The notes under the pieces were generated by a model, which worked only from the letters and a program-made list of their open reading frames with translations, was not told where the DNA came from and ran no database searches. Of a stretch of DNA of 64,000 nt, positions 36,652 through 47,059 are shown in pieces. The number at the start of each line of letters is the position of its first letter. Within the stretch, counting starts at the first letter, position 1. Origin of the DNA: Acholoe squamosa (lineage: Eukaryota; Annelida; Polychaeta; Phyllodocida; Polynoidae). Where the stretch lies: positions 83,639,959 through 83,703,958 of the forward strand of contig OX439035.1 of assembly GCA_949317995.1 (NCBI GenBank). The letters run 5' to 3'. The position numbers were made by a program, and so were the translations under genes.

Positions 36652-36726
36652 TCAGTCCCTGTGGCGCACTGCATAGGGAGTTGGATTTGGGATCAGGAGA
36701 CTGCAGGTTCGACCCCTACCCTGGCC
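36652..36726 (+). repeat. tRNA-like module with strong B box
   Basis: TGGCGCACTGCATAGGGAG (A-box like) and GGTTCGACCCC at 36706-36716 (near-perfect B box) sit about 40 bp apart, as in a tRNA gene. The acceptor stem does not close well. The inverted copy at 62515-62586 is about 95 percent identical by eye. Confidence 0.55.
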
Positions 36727-36774
36727 ATTACAATTTTGTATAGGTTTTAACATGTAACATATGACATGTATGAC

Positions 36775-36840
36775 ATGTAAGGAGGCATGTTATCCATGGA
36801 TAACATGCCTCCTTACATTGATAACATGCCTCCTTACATG
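36775..36840. repeat. Palindrome GGAGGCATGTTATCC, repeated arms
   Basis: GGAGGCATGTTATCCATGGA faces GGATAACATGCCTCC, and the second arm is then repeated once more. The same structure occurs at 62400-62468 with the arms permuted. Confidence 0.85.
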
Positions 36841-36940
36841 CATCATGGTGTGTAATATCGACAGGTATGTGTATGGGAATATCCAGAAAAAGCACCCAAA
36901 ATCACAGAAATCGTGTAATAATGAGTGCTAAAAAGGCACA

Positions 36941-37750
36941 TACACATAAACATGCCGCAGGACAACTGGATCTAATATCCCCTGGCAAGCTACAGGACAT
37001 TATGATAAATCACAAACAGATTGGGTTATAGTAAACATAAGCCCCTGAGTCCTACAAGCCATAATTCCTTCTTTAAGCCTTGCATACGTCACATAGATCC
37101 ACTTCAAATCTACTGCTTTTTTCACTATACCACGGAGAGATTATTACAGTATGATTATGATATCTCGTGACTATAGCAGAACTAAGGTCAGATGTGGCAT
37201 GTTCAGTAAATGTATGGGCTTCAGGAATGACAACAGAAATGGAGGTCGCAGGTGCATCAAGTACTCTCAATGTGTGCGAAATGTCCATCGTTAGAAAATA
37301 GAAGCTATAGTTCTGTAATATAGAACCGACGTCTTACCTTTATGTGGCGCTGTGCACCAATCTGAATATATCATTTTTTTTTAAATGATCATTCCATTAC
37401 CCATAAAACCACTGGTACATTTCCGTTATTATCTTCTTTAAATTCTATTTAGCATCTGATCGCTGACATCAAATTAATAATTATAGTCTTTGTGATGCTG
37501 AGGTGACCTGAGAGGAAAGAAAAGTCGGCAGCAGACTTTGGAGCTACTTAAGCTCAAGGATTAGATTTCCCCAGTGCGATAACACTGTAAAACAGGTCCG
37601 CAGTGTACTTCCTGGGCAAATTGGCTGCAGCCACATTGACACAGAGGAAAATCTCATTAATTGAAATCTGGATTAATGTATTGGGCAGTAATCAACAGCC
37701 AAAGAATTTCTATTAGTATGGCTCAATTCATAAATTAGGAAACGAACCCT
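36941..37750. other. Unassigned
   Basis: No supported feature in about 0.8 kb. Confidence 0.5.
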
Positions 37751-37972
37751 CCCAGCAAATTGTCGTGAGTCCTCGTCGACCAGTGTGAAGTGGCTCACAC
37801 ATGTTGCTAGATGGAACACGACGTCGTTATAGCACCAGATCACCAGGAATAGCAATTGCTATGCCACGTGAGTCTAACACACAGTGGCAAAAGATGACGG
37901 AATGAGTTATCACTCAAAAAGGAGTCACCATTGATGACCAATCATGGCGACAGATGACGACAATTTGCTGGG
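37751..37972 (-). mobile_element. CCCAGCAAATTGTCG-ended MITE, short copy
   Basis: 222 bp with ends CCCAGCAAATTGTCGT and ACGACAATTTGCTGGG. It is the compact relative, inverted, of 55291-56752. Both share CGCCATGATTGGTCATCAA, GTGACTCCTTT.TGAGTGATA and CCATCTAGC.ACATGTGTGAG at matching places next to the ends. Confidence 0.88.
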
Positions 37973-38626
37973 CTTGAAACAGTTATTATGGAATATCCCA
38001 CATATATAACCACTCAAATCTAAGGGATTGTATATATAATACTTACCCTTAGCCACGCTTGCATCATATCACAAAATGGGTTCGGCCTGCAGTGGAGGAA
38101 TTCACTGGTGGCTTCCCTGTGGCTTCACTACCCGGACGTTATACATTCTGCTATAATACAAACCATATAAGTACATCATTCTCCTGGATCATTCTATTTT
38201 CACAATAAAATATGGCACTATAAGATATCCAACTAATGGTAACAGCAATAGATGCACGTATCTGTAACAATCAGCTTTACTGCTTGCCGATGGTATAAAT
38301 GGGCCTTTTTTCTGTAGGCTCCGCGCGCAGGAGAATGTAAGACAAGAGTATCAGGATAATTGATTCATTCCGATGTTTGTCTGTTATAGGTCAAATCCCA
38401 CAACACGAAAGTGGTGCAGAAATGTCTGAGTTTTAGCATACTGGCAAGGTGGGATTGTTACCAATACTCCAAATCACAGGGTTCCATCGGATTTCTAGCT
38501 ACTCCAAATCCCACTGCAGTCGATATTGGACATTGTATCTCTGTAAATTGTAATAATTTGATAAGGGGGTAGACTGGGGGAATTATGCACTACCCCGGTA
38601 TATAGCCCCCTGTACTGAGGGCATGT
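37973..38626. other. Unassigned
   Basis: AGGTCAAATCCCACAACACG at about 38391 resembles the end of the 24737-type MITE, but no second end is seen. Confidence 0.4.
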
Positions 38627-38638
38627 ACCTGAAGGCCA

Positions 38639-38819
38639 GGGCTTCCCTAGCCCACTTAAAAGGGTCTATGTCTCCTCTTTACTATCCCCTCAGGATGTGT
38701 GTGGTGCACATATGCACGGGTACTGACACATTCCTCTGTGAAATTGTGTAATGTAGTTCTCGCCATCAATATGACCTTAGCTGTCGAAATGGGGTTAAAC
38801 ATCTATTACTCACTCACTC
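38639..38819 (+). mobile_element. 181-bp retroposon, (CTCA)n-tailed copy
   Basis: Flanked by a perfect 12-bp duplication, ACCTGAAGGCCA (38627-38638 and 38820-38831). The head (38639-38745, beginning GGGCTTCCCTAGCCCAC) is nearly identical to the inverted copy at 61015-61119. The 3' part is different: CTTAGCTGTCGAAATGGGGT, TAAAC and a CTCACTCAC tail. The structure indicates target-primed reverse transcription by a LINE partner. No tRNA-type boxes are obvious in the head. Confidence 0.85.
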
Positions 38820-38831
38820 ACCTGAAGGCCA

Positions 38832-39175
38832 TGTCCAGAGGCATAGGAAGCAAATATTCATGGGGGGGGGCCAGCAGGGGCCCCACCTCAACTACCTTGA
38901 ATTGTCGGCTCAAACGTAATAGCGCCTATACATACCTATATCAAATTTGCATGGAAAATTAATTTTCTATGAATTTTATATCTGATTTGAGGTCCAAGCC
39001 CCCTTTCTCCCTGTCCCATTAGTATATCAATCTAATTTGAGATGCAAAGATTTAGCTTCTTGTTCAATTTATTATGAATTCTTGGCAAATTTGTTGCGGC
39101 GCCAAGACATACTCTGACCCCACCTTTATGATTGGGGGGGGCAGGCCCCCTGCCCCCCCCTTTTTCCTACGCCCC
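38832..39175 (-). mobile_element. GC-tipped MITE, copy 2 (inverted)
   Basis: The right end is the complement of GGGGCGTAGGAAAAAGGGGG. The left end carries CCAGAGGCATAGGAAGC. Interior words match 18501-18895 in reverse. The retroposon at 38639-38819 inserted at or just beside the left end, since its duplication overlaps the border. Confidence 0.6.
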
Positions 39176-39845
39176 GGATGTCTGATGATATTTATCTCCA
39201 GATTGTAGAGAGTAGTTCATTTGATCTCCACCAAATGTAAGTTTTAGATCTGCAAGCACAGTTTGTATGCCAGACTTCTGTGCTGTAGACATAGGTGGAC
39301 CTTATGAGTAAGGGTTAAAATAGGTTGAATTAACCTGTTACACAGAATTATTCAAAATAATTAGGGACCTCCACCATCTTAGACTGCAGGACACTAATTA
39401 TTTTCTCACTGTTGGCTTATATAGCATATGGGTGAAAATAAAATATTTGTGCGAATTTCTGGGCTTAGCCACTGTTATTTTCATGTAGGCACACATTTTT
39501 CCCATTAATTTAGGGCCATGAGATGTGGTACAATGTAATTAACTTTTCTGCTATCGGCCCTAGAGTGTGGACATACCCAGATTTAGGGGTTTTGCAGTGA
39601 ATGATTACAATAAATTCTGTAATTGAAAAGAGTGCACCCCCTCAACTTACCCTCAAATATCAGCCTAAATAACACTCAAATTGATTAATATATATCCTAA
39701 GGATTAATTTGATGCCTGGTTTGCCTACCCACTGTCAGATTTTAGACCAATAATCATTGTACAACACCCTTCAGTGCGGACCTACAAAGTGTCTCCTGCT
39801 GCCACCTCCCATCAATTGGTGTTCTGCAACCCCTTAGGTGATCTT
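39176..39845. other. Unassigned
   Basis: No supported feature. Confidence 0.5.
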
Positions 39846-40360
39846 GCATTGCTGATGAGATCCATCGTGGGATACGACCAATGCCACCTCGGTGAATACG
39901 ATAAAAATGTTCCATGGCCGTGGACATAAATTGCACTTATTTCAGGGATTTACTATATCAAAACAAGGAATTCCAACAATATCTTGGCCCTATGACCTCA
40001 TCAGAATGTCACGAAACCTAACCATGGAATACGGAGATGTTGTATCCCATGGCCCATGTGATACGGAGGTCGTTGGTGCTCTTATATCTACCATGAAGTA
40101 AATAAGCTAATGTCAACGATCATGGAATATTTAACAGCTTCATTGAATACGGTGGCCTCACCTCTGGGAATACGATGCCAAAATATTCCATGTGAGTTGA
40201 CATTTGTATTTATGCCATGGCCTACGGGTTTAAATTGCTTTTAAATAAAGAATTACAACAATATTTACTGATTTTGAAGATGACGAGTCGTCTCCAAGAC
40301 ACCTTGCTTGACAAAGTAGGTCACGTGATACGGAGCTAGCCGCTGCTTTTAGTTTTGAAT
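39846..40360. repeat. Old internal duplication, GGTGAATACGAT-type
   Basis: 39890-40010 and 40150-40280 share, in order, GAATACGAT..AAAAT.TTCCATG, CCATGGCC, TAAATTGC and ATT.CAACAATAT. This suggests a duplicated module about 0.25 kb apart. Several GAATACGG or GATACGGAG words lie between. Nature unknown. Confidence 0.4.
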
Positions 40361-40535
40361 TAAATGTTCCTTGCGCAGGGCAATATTTTCTTTTTTAACA
40401 TGGCGCTAATACTTAGATATACCTTAAACAATTCATAACATAATATTATATAACTAGTTCAACCATTCTTTTACCGTAAAACTTCTAATAACCATACCTA
40501 AATACGAAATTAACTAACTCTGTATAAATTTCAAA

Positions 40536-40861
40536 ATGGCGCTGTCGCATGCAGAATGTCGCTACCATGCAAAATGTTTCCAGAATTCTTCCAACAGACT
40601 TTGCACCCTCGAAATCGTATCATGCAAGATCAAAACATCTGCTTGGAGAGTGATAAACTTTACTTAATCTCGAAACAAATAGTTTTTTTCTTTGAAAGGA
40701 AGAAACCATGAAAATATCCCTCTCCTCTTATAGAAATTGAAAAAACAACAACCCTAATGATACTGCCCCTACGCCGTAGAACTATGAAAAATGCAAAGTG
40801 TAACTTGAATTTCCGCGGAAACATTTTGCATGGAGCGACATTTTGCATATCACAGCGCCAC
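40536..40861. mobile_element. Inverted-repeat element with about 50-bp arms
   Basis: The left arm TGGCGCTGTCGCATGCAGAA, then CCATGCAAAATGTTTCC, is mirrored at the right by GGAAACATTTTGCATGG and TTGCATATCACAGCGCCA. Non-coding inside, AT-rich. Confidence 0.7.
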
Positions 40862-41794
40862 TGAATATGCGAGGATCGTATTACATCCCCCCCCCCATTG
40901 AATACGGCGTAAGTAGTACTAATCTATAGTGTCGTCGATATTAGCCATGGCATAAAGAGCAGTATTTTTAAGGTGATCTAAGAGGGCTGGTGAGAGCAAG
41001 AGTAGTTCGATTCTTGATCCCATCATTATCTTGATCCATCTTTTGATCCCATCTCGTTTTGCAGTAATGATTCAACATCAAAGTCAAGTAGTTATGATCT
41101 TTGTGGAGATGGTGGGCTCTTATGTGATCTTATGGGACTGATATGATCAAGCCTTCCCAAATTCTTGATCCCATTCACGATCCCATCCCATTTTCTATCT
41201 TGATATCATTTTTAATCTCACATTGTTTTACATTCAGAGTGTAGGATTATGTACGGGAGCACCAAGCAAGGGCCACGCAGAGTTCCTAAATTCATTTTCC
41301 CTGCCTGGTGAGGGTTTGAGTACGCCTAACAGGGCACAGCCAACTTATCAGTATGATTTTGGTTGACTGTCTTTCTTAAGAATATCTCAAAGATATCAGC
41401 CTCCCTCGTACTGTGGCAGCACCATGTTTGTGATAATGTAAATCACAGAGATGTTCAGGGTTCAGATCAGAAAAAGAATCTGACTGTTTTCAATTTTATA
41501 TCTGTCCAGTTCACAGGAGTTTGAAGTTCTTAGCCAATATGATATGCCCTCCTTGGATGATGCTGTCCATCCAGAATCGACTGATGACCCTAATGTTCTG
41601 ATCATTTTCGAACATATAATGTGGATAGGTCGTCAATTGAAATAGTATGCCCGGAATGCACTGTTGTCACCACTGTGAAGCTGCTCTCAGCAAGGCTATC
41701 TATTCGAGTCCACCTGACGAGCAGTTAACAAAAACTCGTCCTTGAATAGAGACCTAAGCGGGCATTTACAGAAAATGTTTGATATTTGCATCTA
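40862..41794. other. Mostly unassigned, GATCCCAT-rich patch
   Basis: 41010-41200 has at least five TTGATCCCAT-like words at irregular spacing. Nothing else recognised. Confidence 0.45.
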
Positions 41795-42027
41795 TAGGTC
41801 GAATGCCCCATGGCGATTTATGACTCAGATAACTGTGAGAATTTGTCCTGAGCATTCTAGGGGCATTCCTGAGCCCCTATAATGGTTGAACTTATACCGA
41901 ATATCACAGTGGGTTTAGACCCAGAAGGCAGTTGTCCCCACCCAGCAGTTATCCCTGCGATCGAGGGGCTTAGGAACGCCGCTAGAACGCAAAGGTCTAG
42001 AACCATCATGTTGGACTCGACCTTGTA
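41795..42027. mobile_element. Palindromic MITE, copy 2 (pair with 24737-24984)
   Basis: Begins AGGTCGAATGCCCCATGGCG and ends ATGTTGGACTCGACCTT. The inside keeps ATTTGTCCTGAGCATTCTAG and CTGAGCCCCTATAATGGTTG in the family's order. More eroded than the first copy. Confidence 0.65.
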
Positions 42028-42926
42028 TATCCAATACGCAAGGGCTTGTCAAGGCTTCTTAGCCAATTGCAATATAGCATGTATAGATCTTCCTTAGATG
42101 ATATTACCCCTCCAATGTCCGCTAAGAAGGATGCCCGCATTCCTAGATCACAAGGACGTTTTGACCATTATCACGTACTTGTGGGATCTACTTTCGCAAT
42201 AGGACTTTCACTGAACACCTATAAAATTGCCTTTATACACAAGACAGGCACCCCTATGAAGTTATATTCATGAATTCCTTGTACCGTAGTGGCCTGTTTA
42301 CGCACCCGTGCGCTTATAGATTTCAGTACAACTTTATCCCCGGCGCGCATATACCGGTCATAATATGGTTTTAGAAATTTTAGGCTATTTTATGACCATT
42401 ATCATCTTTGGCTTGTGAAACACCACACTGTCAGTGTGTTCAGCTGGTTAAACACAGGTGGGAGTCGAATGTACATTGATGCCTGACGGAGTGATGCCTA
42501 TAGGTAGATGAAGCAATGGATATAGCGAGGCAGCGGGAGCTAAAGCAGAGCTACATAGGTTTTCACGATCTAAACACATTATGGAACCTCTTGATGCCCT
42601 CCCCACTGCCTTCATGTGACATCACCTACTGTCATCTATTACAATGCTCTCCTCCACTGCCCCTGGTAAAAGGATTATTTAGATGAGCATCTTTGTCTCA
42701 TTGTTCGTGTTACTTCCGATCATTTCAAAGCCACTGATCCTCCTTCCCTCGCAGCACCACCTCCTGGATTTGGTGCACAGATGCCCCAGTTCTGACATGA
42801 AACCATTATTTAACAGAGTTAAAGGGAATAATAGGCCTACCCAGACAATTTGATTATAATGCATGTGCCATGAGATCAAACAATGGATTCAAAGGTCGAT
42901 TATAGAAATAAAAACTTGCAGTTTAA
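42028..42926. other. Mostly unassigned
   Basis: 42085-42195 weakly matches 33345-33450. No gene recognised. Confidence 0.4.
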
Positions 42927-43100
42927 GGGTCATTTTCCACCACTCGATATGAGTGCTCTGTGGACCACACTACCATCTCAGCCAACGGGGCTACCATCAG
43001 GTTCAACACTGGGGCATGGCCGTCTGTTGGCCGATGATAGCATCTACTATGGGTCTATCATCCGATGGTGGGGGCCATATCAGGTGATGGAAAATGGGCC
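42927..43100 (-). mobile_element. Harbinger-like MITE, copy 2
   Basis: 174 bp, inverted relative to 18237-18420, flanked by a TAA duplication (42924-42926 and 43101-43103). Ends GGGTCATTTTCCACCAC and the complement of GGCCCATTTTCCATCACC. Interior words such as GACCCATAGTAGATGCTAT (read on the minus strand) are shared with copy 1. Confidence 0.82.
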
Positions 43101-44536
43101 TAAGAGGTTGTCTCAACATTAGATTACAAGAATATATACAGCACAAAATTGGTACTTTTTAAATACCTCTGCCAAACGACTACTGTGTTGTTAAAGACCA
43201 CAACGGCTTTGTAATTAGAGACTTATGAGTATATATTTATATTCATCTAGGGCTAGACCTGTCGTAGCATGGTATGGATCGGCGTTATAGCTGACTTTAA
43301 TAGTACTACACATGTACCTGAGTAGCCCATACAGTCAGATTGATACTTCAGTACACGTTTTGGCTCCCTTAACCTCCAGCGCCAACCCCCTCCTTTGCCT
43401 CGCATCTAACATATGTCCTCTCTTTCTCTTCTAACATATGCTGAATAGGCAAAATTAATTGAATTCCTTCTGACAAAGTTGACCTGTGGAAGTTGACAAA
43501 TTTGGAATACTGGGACAATACTGGTATACCGTCTTTATATTGCTCCTCGCTATTATATATGATCTGCCCAGGATAGCCCCATTAATCAATTTTTAATTCT
43601 CCCAACTCTTCCTTGTGATTTACAATATTGCATAAATTGCCCTTTTGGTGCTGTGCAATCGATGCTGACCAGTATGTCCTGTGCTCATAAAAGCAGTTCA
43701 AACACAGAGCAGTTCAATCACCCACCTGTTTCAGCAGATAGAGATCACCATGGCCTGCAGCTCCTGGTGGATGCCCAGTATCCGTGGAGATGTGGTAGTG
43801 TGTACGCTCACCACTGCCCGTACTGTTACAGACCAGCGCCAAAGGACGACTAGGCCTACCTCACAACCTGCCGCTTGCCGCCTTCACCCGCTATTTCTCA
43901 CCACGCCCGCCAGATGTCTCGCTCAGCTTTCCATACGCTGGTTCTCGGTTCTTCGTCTACAGCCATTACTCTATGGCATCGTGCTATTGCTGGTCCCTGC
44001 TGGCCAGCTCGTTGGAACACGTTAGCACTTCCTGCATTATCGCCCTCCTTCACATTGCCTGTGATATCCTTTGCTGTATACGCACGCCTTCATGTATGTG
44101 TATCCATGGTTAGGTTATCAGTAGGCATATGATGAGGCAATTGTCAGTTGTTAAGCTCTCTCCATGTAAGGCCCAATACCATCATCAGCAGCTATCAGGA
44201 GCATCATTCCATGCATAGGAACTGGTGACTGATAAGGAGGTATGTAATTAAAGAGGAGACGAAGTCTTTATTGGCCTTTATTCAGAGAAATAAAAAAACA
44301 TTTTGCATGGGTCTCTGTGATTATTAGTGGGTGTGAGAACTGGATGGAAGGATGATGGATGTCTGTCAGCAATTATTATGAAAAAGCCTTCACAGGGGTC
44401 AATAATTCATTTCCCTTTCTTATCAGCCTGCTGTCATCAGATACTGCTGTCAATGCCTTCATAAACGGTTTTATGGATCATTTTCATTTAAAATGAAGTC
44501 GGTGTTGTTTCATGTGAGACACCACATTGTTTATTA
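43101..44536. other. Unassigned 1.4-kb stretch
   Basis: 43640-44110 is GC-richer and has three overlapping plus-strand frames of 66-114 codons with no recognisable domain. I do not call a gene. Confidence 0.4.
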
Positions 44537-44809
44537 GGGGAAAGTTTCCTAATTTGGACCCCCTAAGAACCCTTTCCTGTCCAGTGATTATTGCTATGAA
44601 TTTGAATGTAAAATTCATACAATTTGTGAGGGTACCTTTCAGCTTTTTGGTGATGGCATAAAAATCTAGAAATTTGAATTTCTCTAGTAAGGGTGTGCCA
44701 TTAAATATCAAAGCCTAATGGTCCAATTTAGGCAACCAGGTGCCTAGATTGGACCAGTTGGTATCCTAAATTGGACCAATGTGAATTATTGTTCTCTATT
44801 TCCTTATAC

Positions 44810-44812
<3 letters not shown>

Positions 44813-44866
<54 letters not shown>
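44813..44866. repeat. (TA)n microsatellite
   Basis: About 26 TA units at the junction between the host transposon's left arm and the LINE fragment. TA-rich stretches also flank the recombinase element, so this was probably the target. Confidence 0.95.
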
Positions 44867-44870
<4 letters not shown>

Positions 44871-45838
44871 TGGAATCTATGCTTGGAGTACGGAAGCAAA
44901 CAACTTCTGCGGCAGTATATGCTGATACAGGTAGGGTTCCTCTAAGGGCTCATTGGGAGGTACAGGCTATAAAAGTACTGGGAAGAATCTCAAATCTTCC
45001 AGATTCACACATTCTCAAGAAGTGTTACCTAAGTCTAACAAATCTGGATGCGGTGAACCAAACTAATTGGTGCAGCCTTGGTAAAAATCTTCTTGGGTCA
45101 CTTGGTGAGACATATAAGGCTCTGTGGGATGCACAGGGTGCCCTAAAAAAAACCTGAGGCAGTGAATGCACTAGTTGAAGCAATTTATGGAAGACATGAA
45201 ACTGATATCATGAATGAAATAAATGTATCACAAGAAGGTAAAAAACTAAGAACTAATAGGACGTTCAAATCAGATTTCTGATTAGAACATTACCTCCTCT
45301 GTATCAATAACTGTAAGTACAGATATGCCTTGGCACAACTTCGTATGAGCTTGCATGATTTAGGTATAGAGACTGGGCGGCACTCCAAGCCACCCAAACC
45401 ACCCAATGAGAGAATATGAGATACATTTCCTGACATGGATAAATTTATAAATGTTATGAAGACACCAGAACAGGATGTCCTAAATGCATTGGGTAAATAT
45501 ATACATACTGCTTTCAAACAAAGACATATGTGAGGATGTTGATGTACTTCTGTTAACATGTTTTTCTATGTACGATTAATGGATGATGTGCGACTAAAAT
45601 GTTAGCCCAAATGGGTATGTATGCCTTGGACCTGCATCTGTGTACGCCTGTGTATATGTTTTCCTAGTCACCTAAGATCTGTGTGTGAAGTGTAATAGGC
45701 ATGTATCATGTAGAGTAGTCAGTAGATCTAGATATTTTTTTTTCTATGAACCATTTTCTGTATGACACATAAGTCAGAAATGACTTCCTTTAGTTGTCAA
45801 TAAAAGATATTATTATTCTTATCATCATTATTATTATT

Positions 45839-45894
<56 letters not shown>

Positions 45895-45912
45895 TATTAT
45901 TATTATTATATA
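44867..45912 (+). pseudogene. LINE C-terminal fragment with (ATC/ATT)n tail
   Basis: The post-polymerase C-terminal region of a non-LTR retrotransposon ORF2. The frame opens with LESMLGVRKQTTSAAVYADTG, a conserved linker found after the polymerase in many LINEs. After a stop and frame changes it continues as KYRYALAQLRMSLHDLGIETG and DMDKFINVMKTP. The polymerase and endonuclease are missing, so it is a 5'-truncated copy broken by stops. AATAAA at 45799-45804 and a trinucleotide tail (about 45808-45912) mark the 3' end. The clade is not certain. Confidence 0.75.
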
Positions 45913-45921
45913 TTTATATAT

Positions 45922-46920
45922 ATGGAACTATATACACTCGTGTATATATATATAATTAGCCACGGACGGTTAGGGACTACTTGCAAGTTGGATTCGTCTT
46001 GTGTAGATCAGGTGTCTGCACCACCCAATCACGTTAAGGGGTTAGAAGATGAGCAGCTCGTTGACCAGACGGAGAGGATTAATTCGCTGGAGGGCGAGTT
46101 ATGCAGTATTAAAAACCTGCTACAGGAGGTGGTCACTAGAGGGGACAGGAAAGACGAGATGAACTCAGCCGAGGGGGCGTGGCATGCACGTGCGAAAATT
46201 TATCAACGACCGATGACGTCACATCACCAAGGGCGCAGCTGCGTATCCAGGGAGAGGCGTCAGCGGTCTCCTAGCGTCCTTAGTAAAGGATCGAGGTGGG
46301 ACGAGGTCACACGCCGTGGTCGTCATCGGAGATCGAAGTCGTCGTTTTCCGCTCGTCACAGGACACAGACTTCCTCAAGAGGGTCGTCAATAGATTCCAC
46401 TTCTTCTAAGCTATACACAGGTACCAAATGTGGTGAGTTCGATCATGAAATCTATGTAAAAAAGCGAGAAAAGATCGACACAGTAGAGAAATTGGTACTG
46501 GTTAATCTAACTTTTTAACTGGATTTTTACAAAGAGAACAGTGATGTAGAAGGTATGTTAAAACATCTACAGGTTCTAGTAGAGAAAGCTGGTACTAGAA
46601 TGTATACGGTAGCAGCTCTTGTAGCCTATGACAAGTCAGTTAAGGCTAGGGCAAATAAGGATGGTATAGAGGCATTTGGGGTTATTGATAATTCGGACAT
46701 TCTCAGGCACCTCTCTTATGATGGTACTATCCAGGCACAGAAGGCATACGCCACCAAAACTAGAAATGGGACCAAACAAAAAATCTCAAACAATTCATGT
46801 TATGCTTTTAATAGAGCAGAAGGTTGTTTGAGAGATCCGTGCAAATATAAGCATATCTGCAGCATATGTAGTGCTTCTGGACATGGTAAGACTGAATGCC
46901 AAAAAGCCAGAAATGACTAG
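45922..46920 (+). pseudogene. Gag-like protein of the YR retroelement
   Basis: One frame of about 332 codons interrupted by a single TAA at 46516-46518. The upstream half has a likely coiled coil (residues about 40-70), then an Arg/Ser-rich basic stretch (about 100-155). The downstream half ends with a C-x2-C-x4-H-x4-C zinc knuckle at 46858-46899 (residues about 313-326), preceded by further Cys residues (CYAF...CLRDPCKYKH). Retroelement Gag proteins of this type bind and package the element RNA. The ATG at 45922 is the first in frame, but the true start is uncertain because the sequence just upstream is simple repeat. Confidence 0.75.
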
Positions 46921-47059
46921 GAAATTGTTGGTGGTCGATGTCCTATAGCTGGCAGTGATATGTGTTTGGTGCCCGATCCAGTTATGGTAGGTGTGGTAGA
47001 TGTCAACTTGCCTCCACAAGCTCCAGTACAGGAGCCTATGATGAAACAAGATGTATTCC

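Larger units (their letters stand above)
35376..36940 (-). mobile_element. Composite repeat with tRNA-like modules, copy 1
   Basis: Homologous in inverted orientation to 62285-63240. The outer blocks GAACAAGTAATTAATG at one end and CCAGAAAAAGCACCC...TCGTGTAATAA at the other are shared. In order it holds a long hairpin, three minus-strand tRNA-like modules each joined to a conserved GCCGGGCGCCGAGGTGTGTG spacer, a solo LTR (absent from the other copy), a plus-strand tRNA-like module and a GGAGGCATGTTATCC palindrome. No protein is encoded, so any mobility would depend on other elements. Class unknown. Confidence 0.75.

Noticed and set aside
43681-44132. Overlapping plus-strand frames of 114 and 85 codons in GC-richer DNA
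   Set aside because: Both frames are open together, as expected from base composition, and neither shows a known domain or start context.
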